Positions 1-5,727 are shown, counted from the stretch's first letter. The stretch is 7,697 nucleotides of DNA from DASTPP01 sp035762175 (GCA_035762175.1 DASTPP010000063.1:1-7697), one strand, 5' to 3'. Notes: generated by a model not told the origin, from the letters alone. Made by a program: numbers and translations.

Positions 1-45
1 CTCGGCCCAGCGAAGCGGGTCGGTCCAGTCCGCGAGTGCGTCCAT
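1..45 (-). CDS. Partial CDS, 5' end only, product unknown
   Basis: Reading leftward from an ATG at 45-43, fifteen codons run off the edge and translate as MDALADWTDPLRWAE. Thirteen of the fifteen third positions are G or C, as in the neighbouring genes, which supports coding. An in-frame TAG (plus-strand cta at 55-57) lies nine bases before the ATG, so the start cannot be further upstream. No Shine-Dalgarno sequence is visible. Instead a TAGCCC hexamer ends six bases before the ATG, which would fit a leaderless or very short-leader transcript. The gene faces away from the catalase gene in the same direction (minus), 105 bases downstream of its stop. Too little is present to name a family. Confidence 0.5.
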   Translation of the reverse strand, partial: MDALADWTDPLRWAE

Positions 46-115
46 GCGGCGGGGCTAGCGCCAGGCCGCCGCCAGGGCTCGCACGAAGGTACCTGAGCTC
101 GTGCTTGCCCCGCAG

Positions 116-126
116 AAGTGACCAAT
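116..126 (-). repeat. Short repeat ATTGGTCACTT, left copy
   Basis: On the minus strand these bases read ATTGGTCACTT. The identical 11-mer occurs at 7589-7599 on the plus strand. Each copy lies between a hairpin-repeat element and an outward-facing gene, in the same order and orientation relative to that gene. It could be the edge of a longer dispersed repeat or a shared upstream site. The function is unknown, and an 11-base match alone is weak evidence. Confidence 0.35.
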
Positions 127-148
127 GCCCAGCACTTCAGTCGGGGGC
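126..148 (+). repeat. Decayed copy of the palindromic intergenic repeat
   Basis: Bases 135-148 (CTTCAGTCGGGGGC) are identical to the right half of the perfect hairpin at 3976-3997. The left half here reads TGCCCAGCA instead of TGCCCCCGA, so three changes break the palindrome. The element begins two bases past the catalase stop codon (151-153, minus strand), the same 3'-end placement seen for the other copies. With a broken stem it is unlikely to act as a strong terminator. Confidence 0.55.
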
Positions 149-150
149 CG

Positions 151-2610
151 TCACAGCCTCGGCGGCACGATCGACTCGCGCTGCCAGTGCCGGTGCTCGG
201 CGATGGCGGCGATGAAGCCCTCGGCGAACGTCTTCAGATCGTCGGGCTGGCCCAGCACGACGCCGAAGTTCAGCCCGATGGTCGGCCGGTCGAGCTTGAC
301 CGCGCGCATCACCCAGGGGCCCGCGTCGCCCGTGGCGCCGATGGGCTTGCAATGCCGGAAGGCCTCTTCAAGAAAAGACATCGCCGTGCCGCCGGCCTCG
401 AGCGCCTGCAGGCTCGCGGGGCCGCCGGGCACGTAGACCGCGTCGAAGAGCACCGACGAGGCGGTCAGAAAGCTCTTGTTGGCCTCGACGGCGGGGCCGT
501 CGCCGGACACAACCGGGCCGAGGAACTCGGAGACGATGTGCACGACGGCGCCCTGCCCCTCGAGGGCCTTCTTGACCGGGGCGAGCTCGGCGCCGTCGAA
601 GCCGGGCGCGACGAGCACGGCGATCTGGCGCGTCTTGATCGAGGGCTTCTTCAGCGCGGCGTTGGCGTTCAGCATGCTGAGCGCGGGCGAGGTGGCGGGG
701 CCGCGGGGCGGGGCGACGAGCGCGGCGCCGCCCGCCGCGGCCGGGGCCTTGCCGACCCCGGCGGGGGCCACGACGCCGGCGTCGGCCGTGGGGGCGGGGC
801 CCATGACCAGCGTGGCGCCGTGCCCGGTCGGCGAGGGGGCGGTGGTGGCGGGCGCCGAGAGGCCGGTCGCCGGGGCGGGCACGCCGCGCGCGGGGTCGGC
901 CTTTTCGGGCAGGGGCCCGACGTGGCTCTTCATGACGGCCTCGGCCTGCTCGCGTGGCGAGCCTCCCTTCGACGCGGGCGCGACGGGGGGCGGCGGGGGG
1001 GCGGCCGCGTCTTTGCCGGGCTTCGCTTCGCCCTGGCCGCGCGCGAGCGGGTCGGGGCCGGCGAGCTCGGGCGCGACGCCGACGGCGCGGGCGACCTCGC
1101 CGGCGAAGACGGGGTCGATGCGGGCGAAGACGTTCTTGATGACGCGCTCGCGGATCTCTTTGCGCTCGACCTTGCCGAGCTCGAAGCGGCAGGCGTCGAC
1201 GAGGTGCTGGCGCTCGGGCGGCGTCATACTGTGCAGGAACATCGCCGCCTGGCTGAAGTGGTCGAGAAAGCTCTCGCTGCGCGCCCGCGTCTTCGCGCCC
1301 TCGGTGCGGGCGGGCGCGTGGACGTAGCCGCCCTGGCCGAGCGCGGCCATGGGGCAGCCGCCGCCGAGCGAGTTCGGAAAGTAGTTCGCCCGGCTGGCGT
1401 TGATGCGCTGCCGGTGAAACCCGTCTTGCTGGTGGTTGTGCACCGGCGCGATGGGCCGGTTGATCGGTATCTCGACGTGGTTCGGCCCGCCGAGCCGCGT
1501 GAGCTGCGTGTCGAGGTACGAGAAGAGCCGCGCCTGCATCAGCGGGTCGTCGGTGACGTCGATGCCGGGCACGACGTTCGAGACGCAGTAGGCGACCTGC
1601 TCGGTCTCGGCGAAGAAGTTGTCGGGGTTGCGGTTGAGCACCATCTTGCCCACCCTCCGCACCGGCACGAGCTCTTCGGGCACGAGCTTGGTCGGGTCGA
1701 GCAGGTCGAAGTCGAAGCGCGCGGCCTCGTTCTCTTCGATGATCTGCAGGCCGAGCTCGTACTCGGGGTAGGCGCCCGCCTCGATGGCCTCCCAGAGGTC
1801 GCGGCGGTGAAAGTCGGGGTCTTTGCCCGCGATCTTCTGGGCCTCGTCCCAGACGAGCGAGTGCAGGCCGAGCACGGGCTTCCAGTGAAATTTGACCAGG
1901 CGCGTCTTGCCCGCCGCGTTGACGAGGCGGAAGGTGTGCACGCCGAAGCCCTCCATCATGCGATAGCTGCGGGGTATGGCCCGGTCGCTCATCACCCACA
2001 TGATCATGTGGGCGGTCTCGGGCACGAGGGACACAAAATCCCAAAAGCTGTCGTGGGCGCTGCCCCCCTGGGGCATCTCGTGGTGCGGCTCGGGCTTCAC
2101 GGCGTGCACCACGTCGGGGAACTTGATGCCGTCTTGAATGAAGAAGACGGGTATGTTGTTGCCGACCAGGTCGAAGTTGCCCTCTTGGGTGTAAAACTTG
2201 GTCGCGAACCCGCGCACGTCGCGCACCGTGTCGGCCGAGCCGCGCGAGCCCTGCACGGTCGAGAAGCGCACGAAGACGGGGGTCTTGCGCGAGGGGTCGC
2301 AGAGAAAGCCGGCGCTCGTGTACTCGGCGAGCGACTCGTAGACCTGAAAGTAGCCGTGCGCGCCCGAGCCGCGCGCGTGCACCACCCGCTCGGGAATACG
2401 CTCGTGGTCGAAGCGCGTCATCTTCTCGCGCAGGTGAAAGTCTTCGAGCAGCGTCGGCCCCCGGGGCCCCGCCTTGAGCGAGTCGTCGGTGTGCGCGAGC
2501 CGGACGCCCTGGTCGGTCGTCAGGTACGTGCCGTCGTCGCGCGCGCGATCGCGCTCGAGCTCGGCCAGCTTGTCGTTCGTCACACCGTGCCTCGGGTCGG
2601 TCTTGGTCAT
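151..2610 (-). CDS. katE: Large-subunit (HPII/KatE-type, clade 2) heme catalase
   Basis: Predicted to convert hydrogen peroxide to water and oxygen in the cytoplasm, 819 residues (E. coli HPII has 753). The distal heme pocket is visible: His78 in RIPERVVHARGSGAHG and Asn151 in LVGNNIPVFFIQDG. The proximal heme ligand is Tyr365 in ARLFSYLDTQLTRLGGPN. The catalase core spans about residues 45-430 and the helical catalase-related region about 440-510. A Pro/Ala-rich linker occupies about 515-655, and a DJ-1/PfpI-like domain about 660-815. That domain has Thr-Gly-Asp where an amidase-type nucleophilic Cys would sit, as in other large catalases. The start at 2610 (MTKTDPRHG) is chosen because homology to HPII begins shortly after it; an open frame continues upstream to 2775 but encodes only Pro/Arg-rich low complexity. 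No strong Shine-Dalgarno is visible before 2610. Oddities are Cys342 at the HPII His392 position and an unusually long linker. Cupin and catalase genes are divergent. Confidence 0.96.
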   Translation of the reverse strand: MTKTDPRHGVTNDKLAELERDRARDDGTYLTTDQGVRLAHTDDSLKAGPRGPTLLEDFHLREKMTRFDHERIPERVVHARGSGAHGYFQVYESLAEYTSAGFLCDPSRKTPVFVRFSTVQGSRGSADTVRDVRGFATKFYTQEGNFDLVGNNIPVFFIQDGIKFPDVVHAVKPEPHHEMPQGGSAHDSFWDFVSLVPETAHMIMWVMSDRAIPRSYRMMEGFGVHTFRLVNAAGKTRLVKFHWKPVLGLHSLVWDEAQKIAGKDPDFHRRDLWEAIEAGAYPEYELGLQIIEENEAARFDFDLLDPTKLVPEELVPVRRVGKMVLNRNPDNFFAETEQVAYCVSNVVPGIDVTDDPLMQARLFSYLDTQLTRLGGPNHVEIPINRPIAPVHNHQQDGFHRQRINASRANYFPNSLGGGCPMAALGQGGYVHAPARTEGAKTRARSESFLDHFSQAAMFLHSMTPPERQHLVDACRFELGKVERKEIRERVIKNVFARIDPVFAGEVARAVGVAPELAGPDPLARGQGEAKPGKDAAAPPPPPVAPASKGGSPREQAEAVMKSHVGPLPEKADPARGVPAPATGLSAPATTAPSPTGHGATLVMGPAPTADAGVVAPAGVGKAPAAAGGAALVAPPRGPATSPALSMLNANAALKKPSIKTRQIAVLVAPGFDGAELAPVKKALEGQGAVVHIVSEFLGPVVSGDGPAVEANKSFLTASSVLFDAVYVPGGPASLQALEAGGTAMSFLEEAFRHCKPIGATGDAGPWVMRAVKLDRPTIGLNFGVVLGQPDDLKTFAEGFIAAIAEHRHWQRESIVPPRL

Positions 2611-2980
2611 TCGACGGCACCGCTTTCGTAAGAGGTTGGGGTCGGGCGGCCGGTCGCCCGGTGGCCGCGCGGCGCGCGCGGGCGGCCCCCGCGGGCGCGA
2701 CCCCCGGCGCGGGGGCCCCGTCCGCGGGGCCCGCCCGGGCGCACCCGGCTTCGGGGTGGTGACCTGTGGCCTCACCCCCCTCGGCGTTCGATGGCTGCGG
2801 GCCGCACGTTTGCAAGCCGAGGGCCCATGCTCAGCTCTAGCTCTGGCCGGGGTACGCCCTCGCCCTTCGAGGGCCCGAATTCTCGCTTCCGGCTCGAAAA
2901 ATGGGGGCAGAACGACCCACGGCGCTGGGGCATTTTTGCCGTGGTGCGGCGCCTTTGCGAGGCCGGGGCGCCCCGCCGCC

Positions 2981-3009
2981 TTGACGTGCAGCGCGCCGAA
3001 CGTTAGGCA
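2981..3009 (+). promoter_or_regulatory. Probable sigma70-type promoter for the cupin gene
   Basis: TTGACG (2981-2986) and TAGGCA (3004-3009) are separated by exactly 17 bases. The first hexamer matches the -35 consensus TTGACA at five of six positions; the second keeps only the leading TA of TATAAT, as is common in GC-rich genomes. Transcription would begin near 3016 and give a leader of about 55 bases before the ATG at 3072, containing the palindrome at 3041-3061. Confidence 0.5.
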
Positions 3010-3040
3010 GCGGGGGCGAGGGCTTTGCCTGGCCGAGCGT

Positions 3041-3061
3041 CGGCCCGGGGCCCCCGGGCCG
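3041..3061 (+). promoter_or_regulatory. Perfect GC palindrome abutting the cupin ribosome-binding site
   Basis: Ten bases (CGGCCCGGGG, 3041-3050) are followed by one central base and their exact reverse complement (3052-3061). The last base of the palindrome is the first base of the GAGG (3061-3064) that serves as Shine-Dalgarno seven bases before the ATG at 3072. In the mRNA this would be an all-GC stem pressed against the ribosome site, so it may lower or condition translation. A DNA-binding operator is the alternative. The palindrome is seen directly; its role is inference. Confidence 0.45.
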
Positions 3062-3071
3062 AGGGCTTGCG

Positions 3072-3749
3072 ATGCTCGTCAACGCCGACCTGTCCCTGCG
3101 CGCGGTGGTCGACTCGTCGTCGGCGGCGCGGGTGCCCTCGCCCCTGCCGGGCGTCACGCGCGTCTTTCTCGACCGCGACGGGGGCGAGGTGGCGCGGGCG
3201 ACGAGCGTCGTGCACTACGCCCCCGGCAGCCGCTTTTCGGAGCACGTGCACGGCGGCGGCGAAGAGTTCCTCGTGCTCGAGGGCACCTTCGTCGACGAGC
3301 ACGGCAGCTACCCGCGGGGCACCTACGTGCGAAACCCCGTCGGCTCGCGCCACGCGCCCTCGAGCCCCGGGGGCTGCGTGCTCTTCGTCAAGCTGCGGCA
3401 GATGGCGCCCCGCGACCGCGACCGCGTGGTGATCGTGACCTCGTCGGCCACCTGGCGGCCGGGCAAGATGTCCGAGTCGCGGGCGCTGCCCCTGCACGCC
3501 TTCGGCGCCGAGCGCGTCCGGCTGGTGCGCTACGAGGCGGGCTCGCGCCTCGGGCGGCGCAGCTACCCGGGCGGCCGCGAGGTGTTCGTGCTCGCGGGCG
3601 TGCTCGCCGACGAGCTCGGCCGCTACCCCGCGGGCACCTGGGTGCGCAGCCCCGCCGGCAGCGAGCACGAGCCCTACTCGGACGAGGGCTGCCTCTTTTA
3701 CGAGAAGACGGGGCACCTCGCGGCCGGGGGGCCTCGACCCCCGCACTGA
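3072..3749 (+). CDS. Tandem-cupin protein, ChrR-type cupin fold
   Basis: A 225-residue bicupin resembling the C-terminal cupin of ChrR-family redox anti-sigma factors. Domain 1 (about residues 42-112) carries both textbook cupin motifs: Gly52, His58, His60, Glu64, Gly71, then Gly83, Pro89, Gly91, His94. His58, His60, Glu64 and His94 would bind a metal. Domain 2 (about 145-215) aligns without gaps, but the ligands are Arg163, Tyr165 and Arg169, with only His199 kept, so it probably binds no metal. The N-terminal zinc-binding anti-sigma domain of true ChrR, with its His/Cys cluster, is absent. Start choice is supported by GAGG seven bases upstream. The stop codon lies inside a repeat element. 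It is divergent from the catalase gene and convergent with the PepSY gene. The role, perhaps oxidant or metal sensing or a small-molecule dioxygenase, is unproven. Confidence 0.88.
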   Translation: MLVNADLSLRAVVDSSSAARVPSPLPGVTRVFLDRDGGEVARATSVVHYAPGSRFSEHVHGGGEEFLVLEGTFVDEHGSYPRGTYVRNPVGSRHAPSSPGGCVLFVKLRQMAPRDRDRVVIVTSSATWRPGKMSESRALPLHAFGAERVRLVRYEAGSRLGRRSYPGGREVFVLAGVLADELGRYPAGTWVRSPAGSEHEPYSDEGCLFYEKTGHLAAGGPRPPH

Positions 3750-3811
3750 AGAGTGTGTTTCGAAACGCGGCGAGCCGCCCCCGACTGAACTCGGGGGCAG
3801 CGAACGCCCGC
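3745..3811 (-). repeat. Palindromic repeat element, copy A (inverted partner of copy B)
   Basis: On the minus strand, the 44-base core at 3811-3768 matches 3963-4006 of the plus strand at 42 of 44 positions. It contains a stem GCCCCCGA/TCGGGGGC (3777-3784, 3791-3798, six-base loop). Past the core lies a perfect palindrome GTTTCGAAAC (3757-3766). The shared tail CTCTTCAGT then follows (plus-strand ACTGAAGAG, 3745-3753), which contains the TGA stop of the cupin gene. Copies in opposite orientation between convergent genes resemble REP/BIME-type elements of other bacteria. Confidence 0.75.
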
Positions 3812-4028
3812 TCGTGCCGCGCGGCCTCGGGCCGATTCGGCGAGCCAAGCCCGCCCCCTCGGCGGGGGCCGGGCTCCCGCGGGCTCCGTCTTCCGGGCGA
3901 GCGCGCGAAGCAGCGCGCGGCGAGAGAGCCCTGTCTCCGGCAGGGCTTTGCACGCCGTTTCCGCGGGCGTTCGCTGCCCCCGACTTCAGTCGGGGGCGGC
4001 CCGCCGGCCCCGTGTTGCAACCCCCTCT
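3750..4028. terminator. Hairpin-rich convergent intergenic region, probable bidirectional terminator
   Basis: The gap between the convergent cupin and PepSY genes is filled with stems: 3777-3798, GCGCGC/GCGCGC around 3901-3918, GCCCTG/CAGGGC (3928-3933, 3941-3946, loop of seven) and the perfect ten-base stem at 3976-3985/3988-3997. None is followed by a real U-run, so they do not fit the classical intrinsic terminator. Position and stem strength suggest they halt or insulate converging transcription and protect 3' ends. No gene is seen in this gap. Confidence 0.4.
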
Positions 4029-4033
4029 TCAGT
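3963..4033 (+). repeat. Palindromic repeat element, copy B
   Basis: Core 3963-4006 contains GCCCCCGACT, a two-base spacer and the exact complement AGTCGGGGGC (3976-3997). The element continues for 18 bases to the tail CTCTTCAGT (4025-4033). On the minus strand this tail reads ACTGAAGAG and includes the PepSY stop codon (plus-strand tca, 4029-4031). It is the mirror of copy A. The upstream flank GGGCTTTGCAC followed by GCCGTT (3943-3959) recurs in similar form downstream of the LysR gene (minus strand, about 7568-7552), linking that hairpin to the same family. Confidence 0.75.
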
Positions 4034-4880
4034 CAGGGGCGGGCGTGAGGTTCTGCGCGCCCGGGGCGGGGCCCGGCCGCTTGGCCGGCGCGCCGGGGCC
4101 GCCGGCGAACGCGACGTAGAGCGTGGGCAGGGCGATGCCGGCCAGCACGAGCGCGGCGCCGCGGCCCTTGAGGCCCTTCTTGCCGGGAATCATGAAGAGC
4201 CCCGAGACCGCGAGCAGCAGCAGCCCGGCCGCGTAGGCGTCGGCGATGTAGCGCCAGGCGGGCTTGCCGCGGTTCAGGTGCAGCCAGTTGGCCAGGCGCA
4301 AGAAGAAGCGGGGCTGCTGGCCCTCTTCGATCGCGACGCCCTTCTCGGTGTCGAGGTGCACGCTGCGCTTGTCGTCGAGCGTGATCTCGAGGCGGTCGGC
4401 CGAGGCGCGGTAGACCTCTTGGGGCTTGGCCGCGACGCCGAGCTTGGCGAGCGCCTGGGCGGCGATGGCGTCGTCGTCGCCCTCGAGGCGGCCGACCTGG
4501 GTGGTGCGCTCGTAGCTCTGGAAGTTCGGGTCCCAGTCGGCGATGTGGTTTACCGCGAGGCCCGAGACCGCGTAGATGATGGTCAGGCCGACCGCGAGGT
4601 AGCCGGCGTCGCGGTGCAGCGCGCGCAAGAGCTGGCGCCACGAGCGCTTGAGGCCCCGCGGCTCGGCCGCCGCCCTCGACGCGCCCGGGGGCGCCTTGGC
4701 CGCGCCCTTCGGCTCGGCGCCGTTCGCGCCCGCGGCGCCGGCCGCGCGTTTCGCCTCGCCGGCGTCGCCGCCCGCGTCCGCCGCGCGCTTGGCCGCGCCG
4801 CCCGGCGCGGGGGTCAGGGTCGCGTCCGCCGCGCGCTTGGCCGCGCCGCCCGGCGCGGGGGTCAGGGTCGCGTCAGCCAT
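4029..4880 (-). CDS. PepSY-associated transmembrane-helix protein, partner of the molybdoenzyme
   Basis: A 283-residue inner-membrane protein of the PepSY_TM type (COG3295-like). Residues 1-78 are an Ala/Lys/Arg-rich low-complexity tail, starting with two exact 16-residue repeats (ADATLTPAPGGAAKRA). Membrane segments lie at about 92-112 (YLAVGLTIIYAVSGLAVNH), 212-231 and 240-259. Between the first two is a roughly 95-residue soluble PepSY-like loop, presumably periplasmic. His89 (RALHRDAGY), His112 (VNHIADW) and His201 (WLHLNRGK) sit near the helix ends and could be heme ligands (inference). The start ATG overlaps the upstream molybdoenzyme gene's stop by eight bases (ATGGCTGA), pointing to translational coupling and shared function, probably electron transfer to or from the periplasmic partner. 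There is no independent Shine-Dalgarno requirement if coupled. The C-terminal five codons lie in repeat copy B, so the original C-terminus may have been altered. Confidence 0.85.
   Translation of the reverse strand: MADATLTPAPGGAAKRAADATLTPAPGGAAKRAADAGGDAGEAKRAAGAAGANGAEPKGAAKAPPGASRAAAEPRGLKRSWRQLLRALHRDAGYLAVGLTIIYAVSGLAVNHIADWDPNFQSYERTTQVGRLEGDDDAIAAQALAKLGVAAKPQEVYRASADRLEITLDDKRSVHLDTEKGVAIEEGQQPRFFLRLANWLHLNRGKPAWRYIADAYAAGLLLLAVSGLFMIPGKKGLKGRGAALVLAGIALPTLYVAFAGGPGAPAKRPGPAPGAQNLTPAPD
4773..4874 (-). repeat. 48-bp tandem duplication within the PepSY gene 5' end
   Basis: Bases 4773-4820 and 4821-4868 are identical, and the first six bases recur at 4869-4874, giving about 2.1 copies with a 48-base period. 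The period is a multiple of three, so it adds exactly 16 residues and keeps the frame. A looser third version (ADAGGDAGEAKRAA) follows in the protein. It looks like a recent slippage or unequal-exchange duplication and may vary in copy number between strains. Confidence 0.9.
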
Positions 4881-5580
4881 AGCGCTCGTCCTTCCAGGGG
4901 TCGGCGTGGTTGTGGTAGCCGCGCGTCTCCCAGAAGCCGGGCCGGTCGGCGGCGCTGAAGCGGATGCCGGTCAGCCACTTGGCGCTCTTCCAGAAGTAGA
5001 GGTCGGGCACGAGCGCGCGCACGGGCGGCCCGTGCGGCCGGGGGATGGACTTGCCGAAGAGCTTGTGGACGACGAGCACGTTGGGGGCGGTCGCCTCGGC
5101 GAGGCGGACGTTGGCGGTGTACTCGTGGGCGGCCTCGAAGATGACGTGGCGGGCCGTCGGCTTGACCCCGGCGAGCTTGGCGAGGTGGGCGACCTGCACG
5201 CCCGTCCAGGCCACGTCGAAGGCCGACCAGCTCGTCACGCAGTGCACGTCGGTGACGAGCTCGGTCTGGGGCATGGCCAAGAGCTGCGCGAAGTCGACCT
5301 CGAAGGGCTTCTCGACCTCGCCGTGCACCTTCAGCCGGAAGCCCGCGGGGTTCGGGTCGCCGGGGTCGCCGCCCATGGGCTTCATGGCCGCGATGAGGCG
5401 CTGGCCGGGGGGCAGGCGCGGCCGGCCGTCGGGCCGCTTCTGCTGGGTGCGCGGGTCGTCGCCGGCGAGCACGAAGCCCGCCCCGCCGAGCGCCGTGATC
5501 ACCGTGCCGGCCGTCGCGGCGCGGATGAAGTCGCGCCGGGCCATCGCGGCGCGGACTTCGGGCGTGAGTTTCGATGCCAT
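4873..5580 (-). CDS. Tat-exported sulfite-oxidase-like molybdopterin oxidoreductase
   Basis: A 235-residue protein of the oxidoreductase molybdopterin-binding family (PF00174; compact YuiH/MsrP-like type, shorter than E. coli MsrP/YedY at 334). The N-terminus has a twin-arginine motif, ARRDFIRAA (Arg15, Arg16), followed by a hydrophobic stretch about 21-40, so export in folded form with cofactor is expected. The Mo-ligating cysteine is Cys114 in TDVHCVTSWSAFDVAWTGV. The family-typical end RPGFWETRGYHNHADPW is intact (214-229). The start is supported by GGAG at 5590-5593, nine bases upstream of the ATG. It is the first gene of a pair with the overlapping PepSY gene and sits 147 bases downstream of the flavodoxin gene. 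A TAAGCT (minus strand, 5626-5621) could be a -10, but no good -35 is seen. Substrate is unknown: oxidised methionine, sulfite or another S- or N-oxide. Confidence 0.93.
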   Translation of the reverse strand: MASKLTPEVRAAMARRDFIRAATAGTVITALGGAGFVLAGDDPRTQQKRPDGRPRLPPGQRLIAAMKPMGGDPGDPNPAGFRLKVHGEVEKPFEVDFAQLLAMPQTELVTDVHCVTSWSAFDVAWTGVQVAHLAKLAGVKPTARHVIFEAAHEYTANVRLAEATAPNVLVVHKLFGKSIPRPHGPPVRALVPDLYFWKSAKWLTGIRFSAADRPGFWETRGYHNHADPWKDERYG

Positions 5581-5697
5581 GTCGCAACGCTCCAGGGGGG
5601 GCCGGGGGGGCCCCGCCCGAAGCTTACGCGCGAGGGGGGGGTTCGGTTACGGTCGGCCGGTTCGAGGCGGCGCGGGGCCGGCTTTCTGGCCTCTCGG

Positions 5698-5727
5698 GGG
5701 GCCCGGCCCAGGGCCCCAAGGGGGGCC
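5698..5727 (-). terminator. GC hairpins directly after the flavodoxin gene
   Basis: Immediately past the TAA stop (5728-5730) on the minus strand are two overlapping stems. One is GGCCCC/GGGGCC with a four-base loop (5712-5727). The other is GGGGCCC/GGGCCCC with a six-base loop (5698-5717). They overlap and are therefore mutually exclusive. No T-run follows. They may end or attenuate transcription between this gene and the molybdoenzyme gene. This 3' end lacks the TTCAGTC-type repeat seen after other genes. Confidence 0.4.

Larger units (their letters stand above)
2611..3071. other. Divergent katE/cupin intergenic region, extreme GC and hairpins
   Basis: I see no convincing gene here; open frames through it are Pro/Arg/Ala-rich composition artefacts. 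Bases 2641-2740 contain only five A/T, with strong potential stems CCCCC/GGGGG at 2701-2705 and 2711-2715 and GGGCCCC/GGGGCCC at 2713-2719 and 2726-2732. These lie roughly 90-125 bases upstream of the catalase start and could be in its leader. A GGGGTG/CACCCC dyad (2753-2758, 2773-2778) is operator-like. Bases 2897-2903 (AAAAATG) and 2931-2937 (CATTTTT) form a 7-base inverted repeat notable for its A/T runs. I cannot pick a catalase promoter: no convincing -35/-10 pair is seen on the minus strand. A plus-strand promoter and a hairpin at the right end are listed separately. Confidence 0.6.

Noticed and set aside
151..640. Separate DJ-1/PfpI amidase gene
   Set aside because: It is in frame and continuous with the catalase, lacks the catalytic Cys, and such a domain is standard at the C-terminus of large-subunit catalases.
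118..2631. Long plus-strand open frame antisense to the catalase gene
   Set aside because: It encodes Arg/Gly/Ala/Val-rich composition with no family resemblance, while the opposite strand gives an unmistakable catalase. Stop-free antisense frames are expected at this GC content.
2611..2775. Catalase N-terminal extension to an ATG at 2775
   Set aside because: The added 55 residues are Pro/Arg/Gly low complexity from the extreme-GC tract and do not resemble the HPII N-terminus; homology starts after 2610.
2897..2937. AAAAATG/CATTTTT inverted repeat as an intrinsic terminator
   Set aside because: It lies in a divergent region with no gene ending nearby, and the stem is A/T rather than GC followed by T; recorded only as part of the intergenic description.
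3745..4033. CRISPR array or insertion sequence
   Set aside because: There are only two inverted copies, no regular spacers, no transposase and no target-site duplication seen.
2474..4048. Plus-strand 524-residue open frame across the katE/cupin region
   Set aside because: It overlaps the cupin gene in another frame, is Arg/Ala/Pro rich and has no recognisable domain; the cupin frame has full motifs and a ribosome-binding site.
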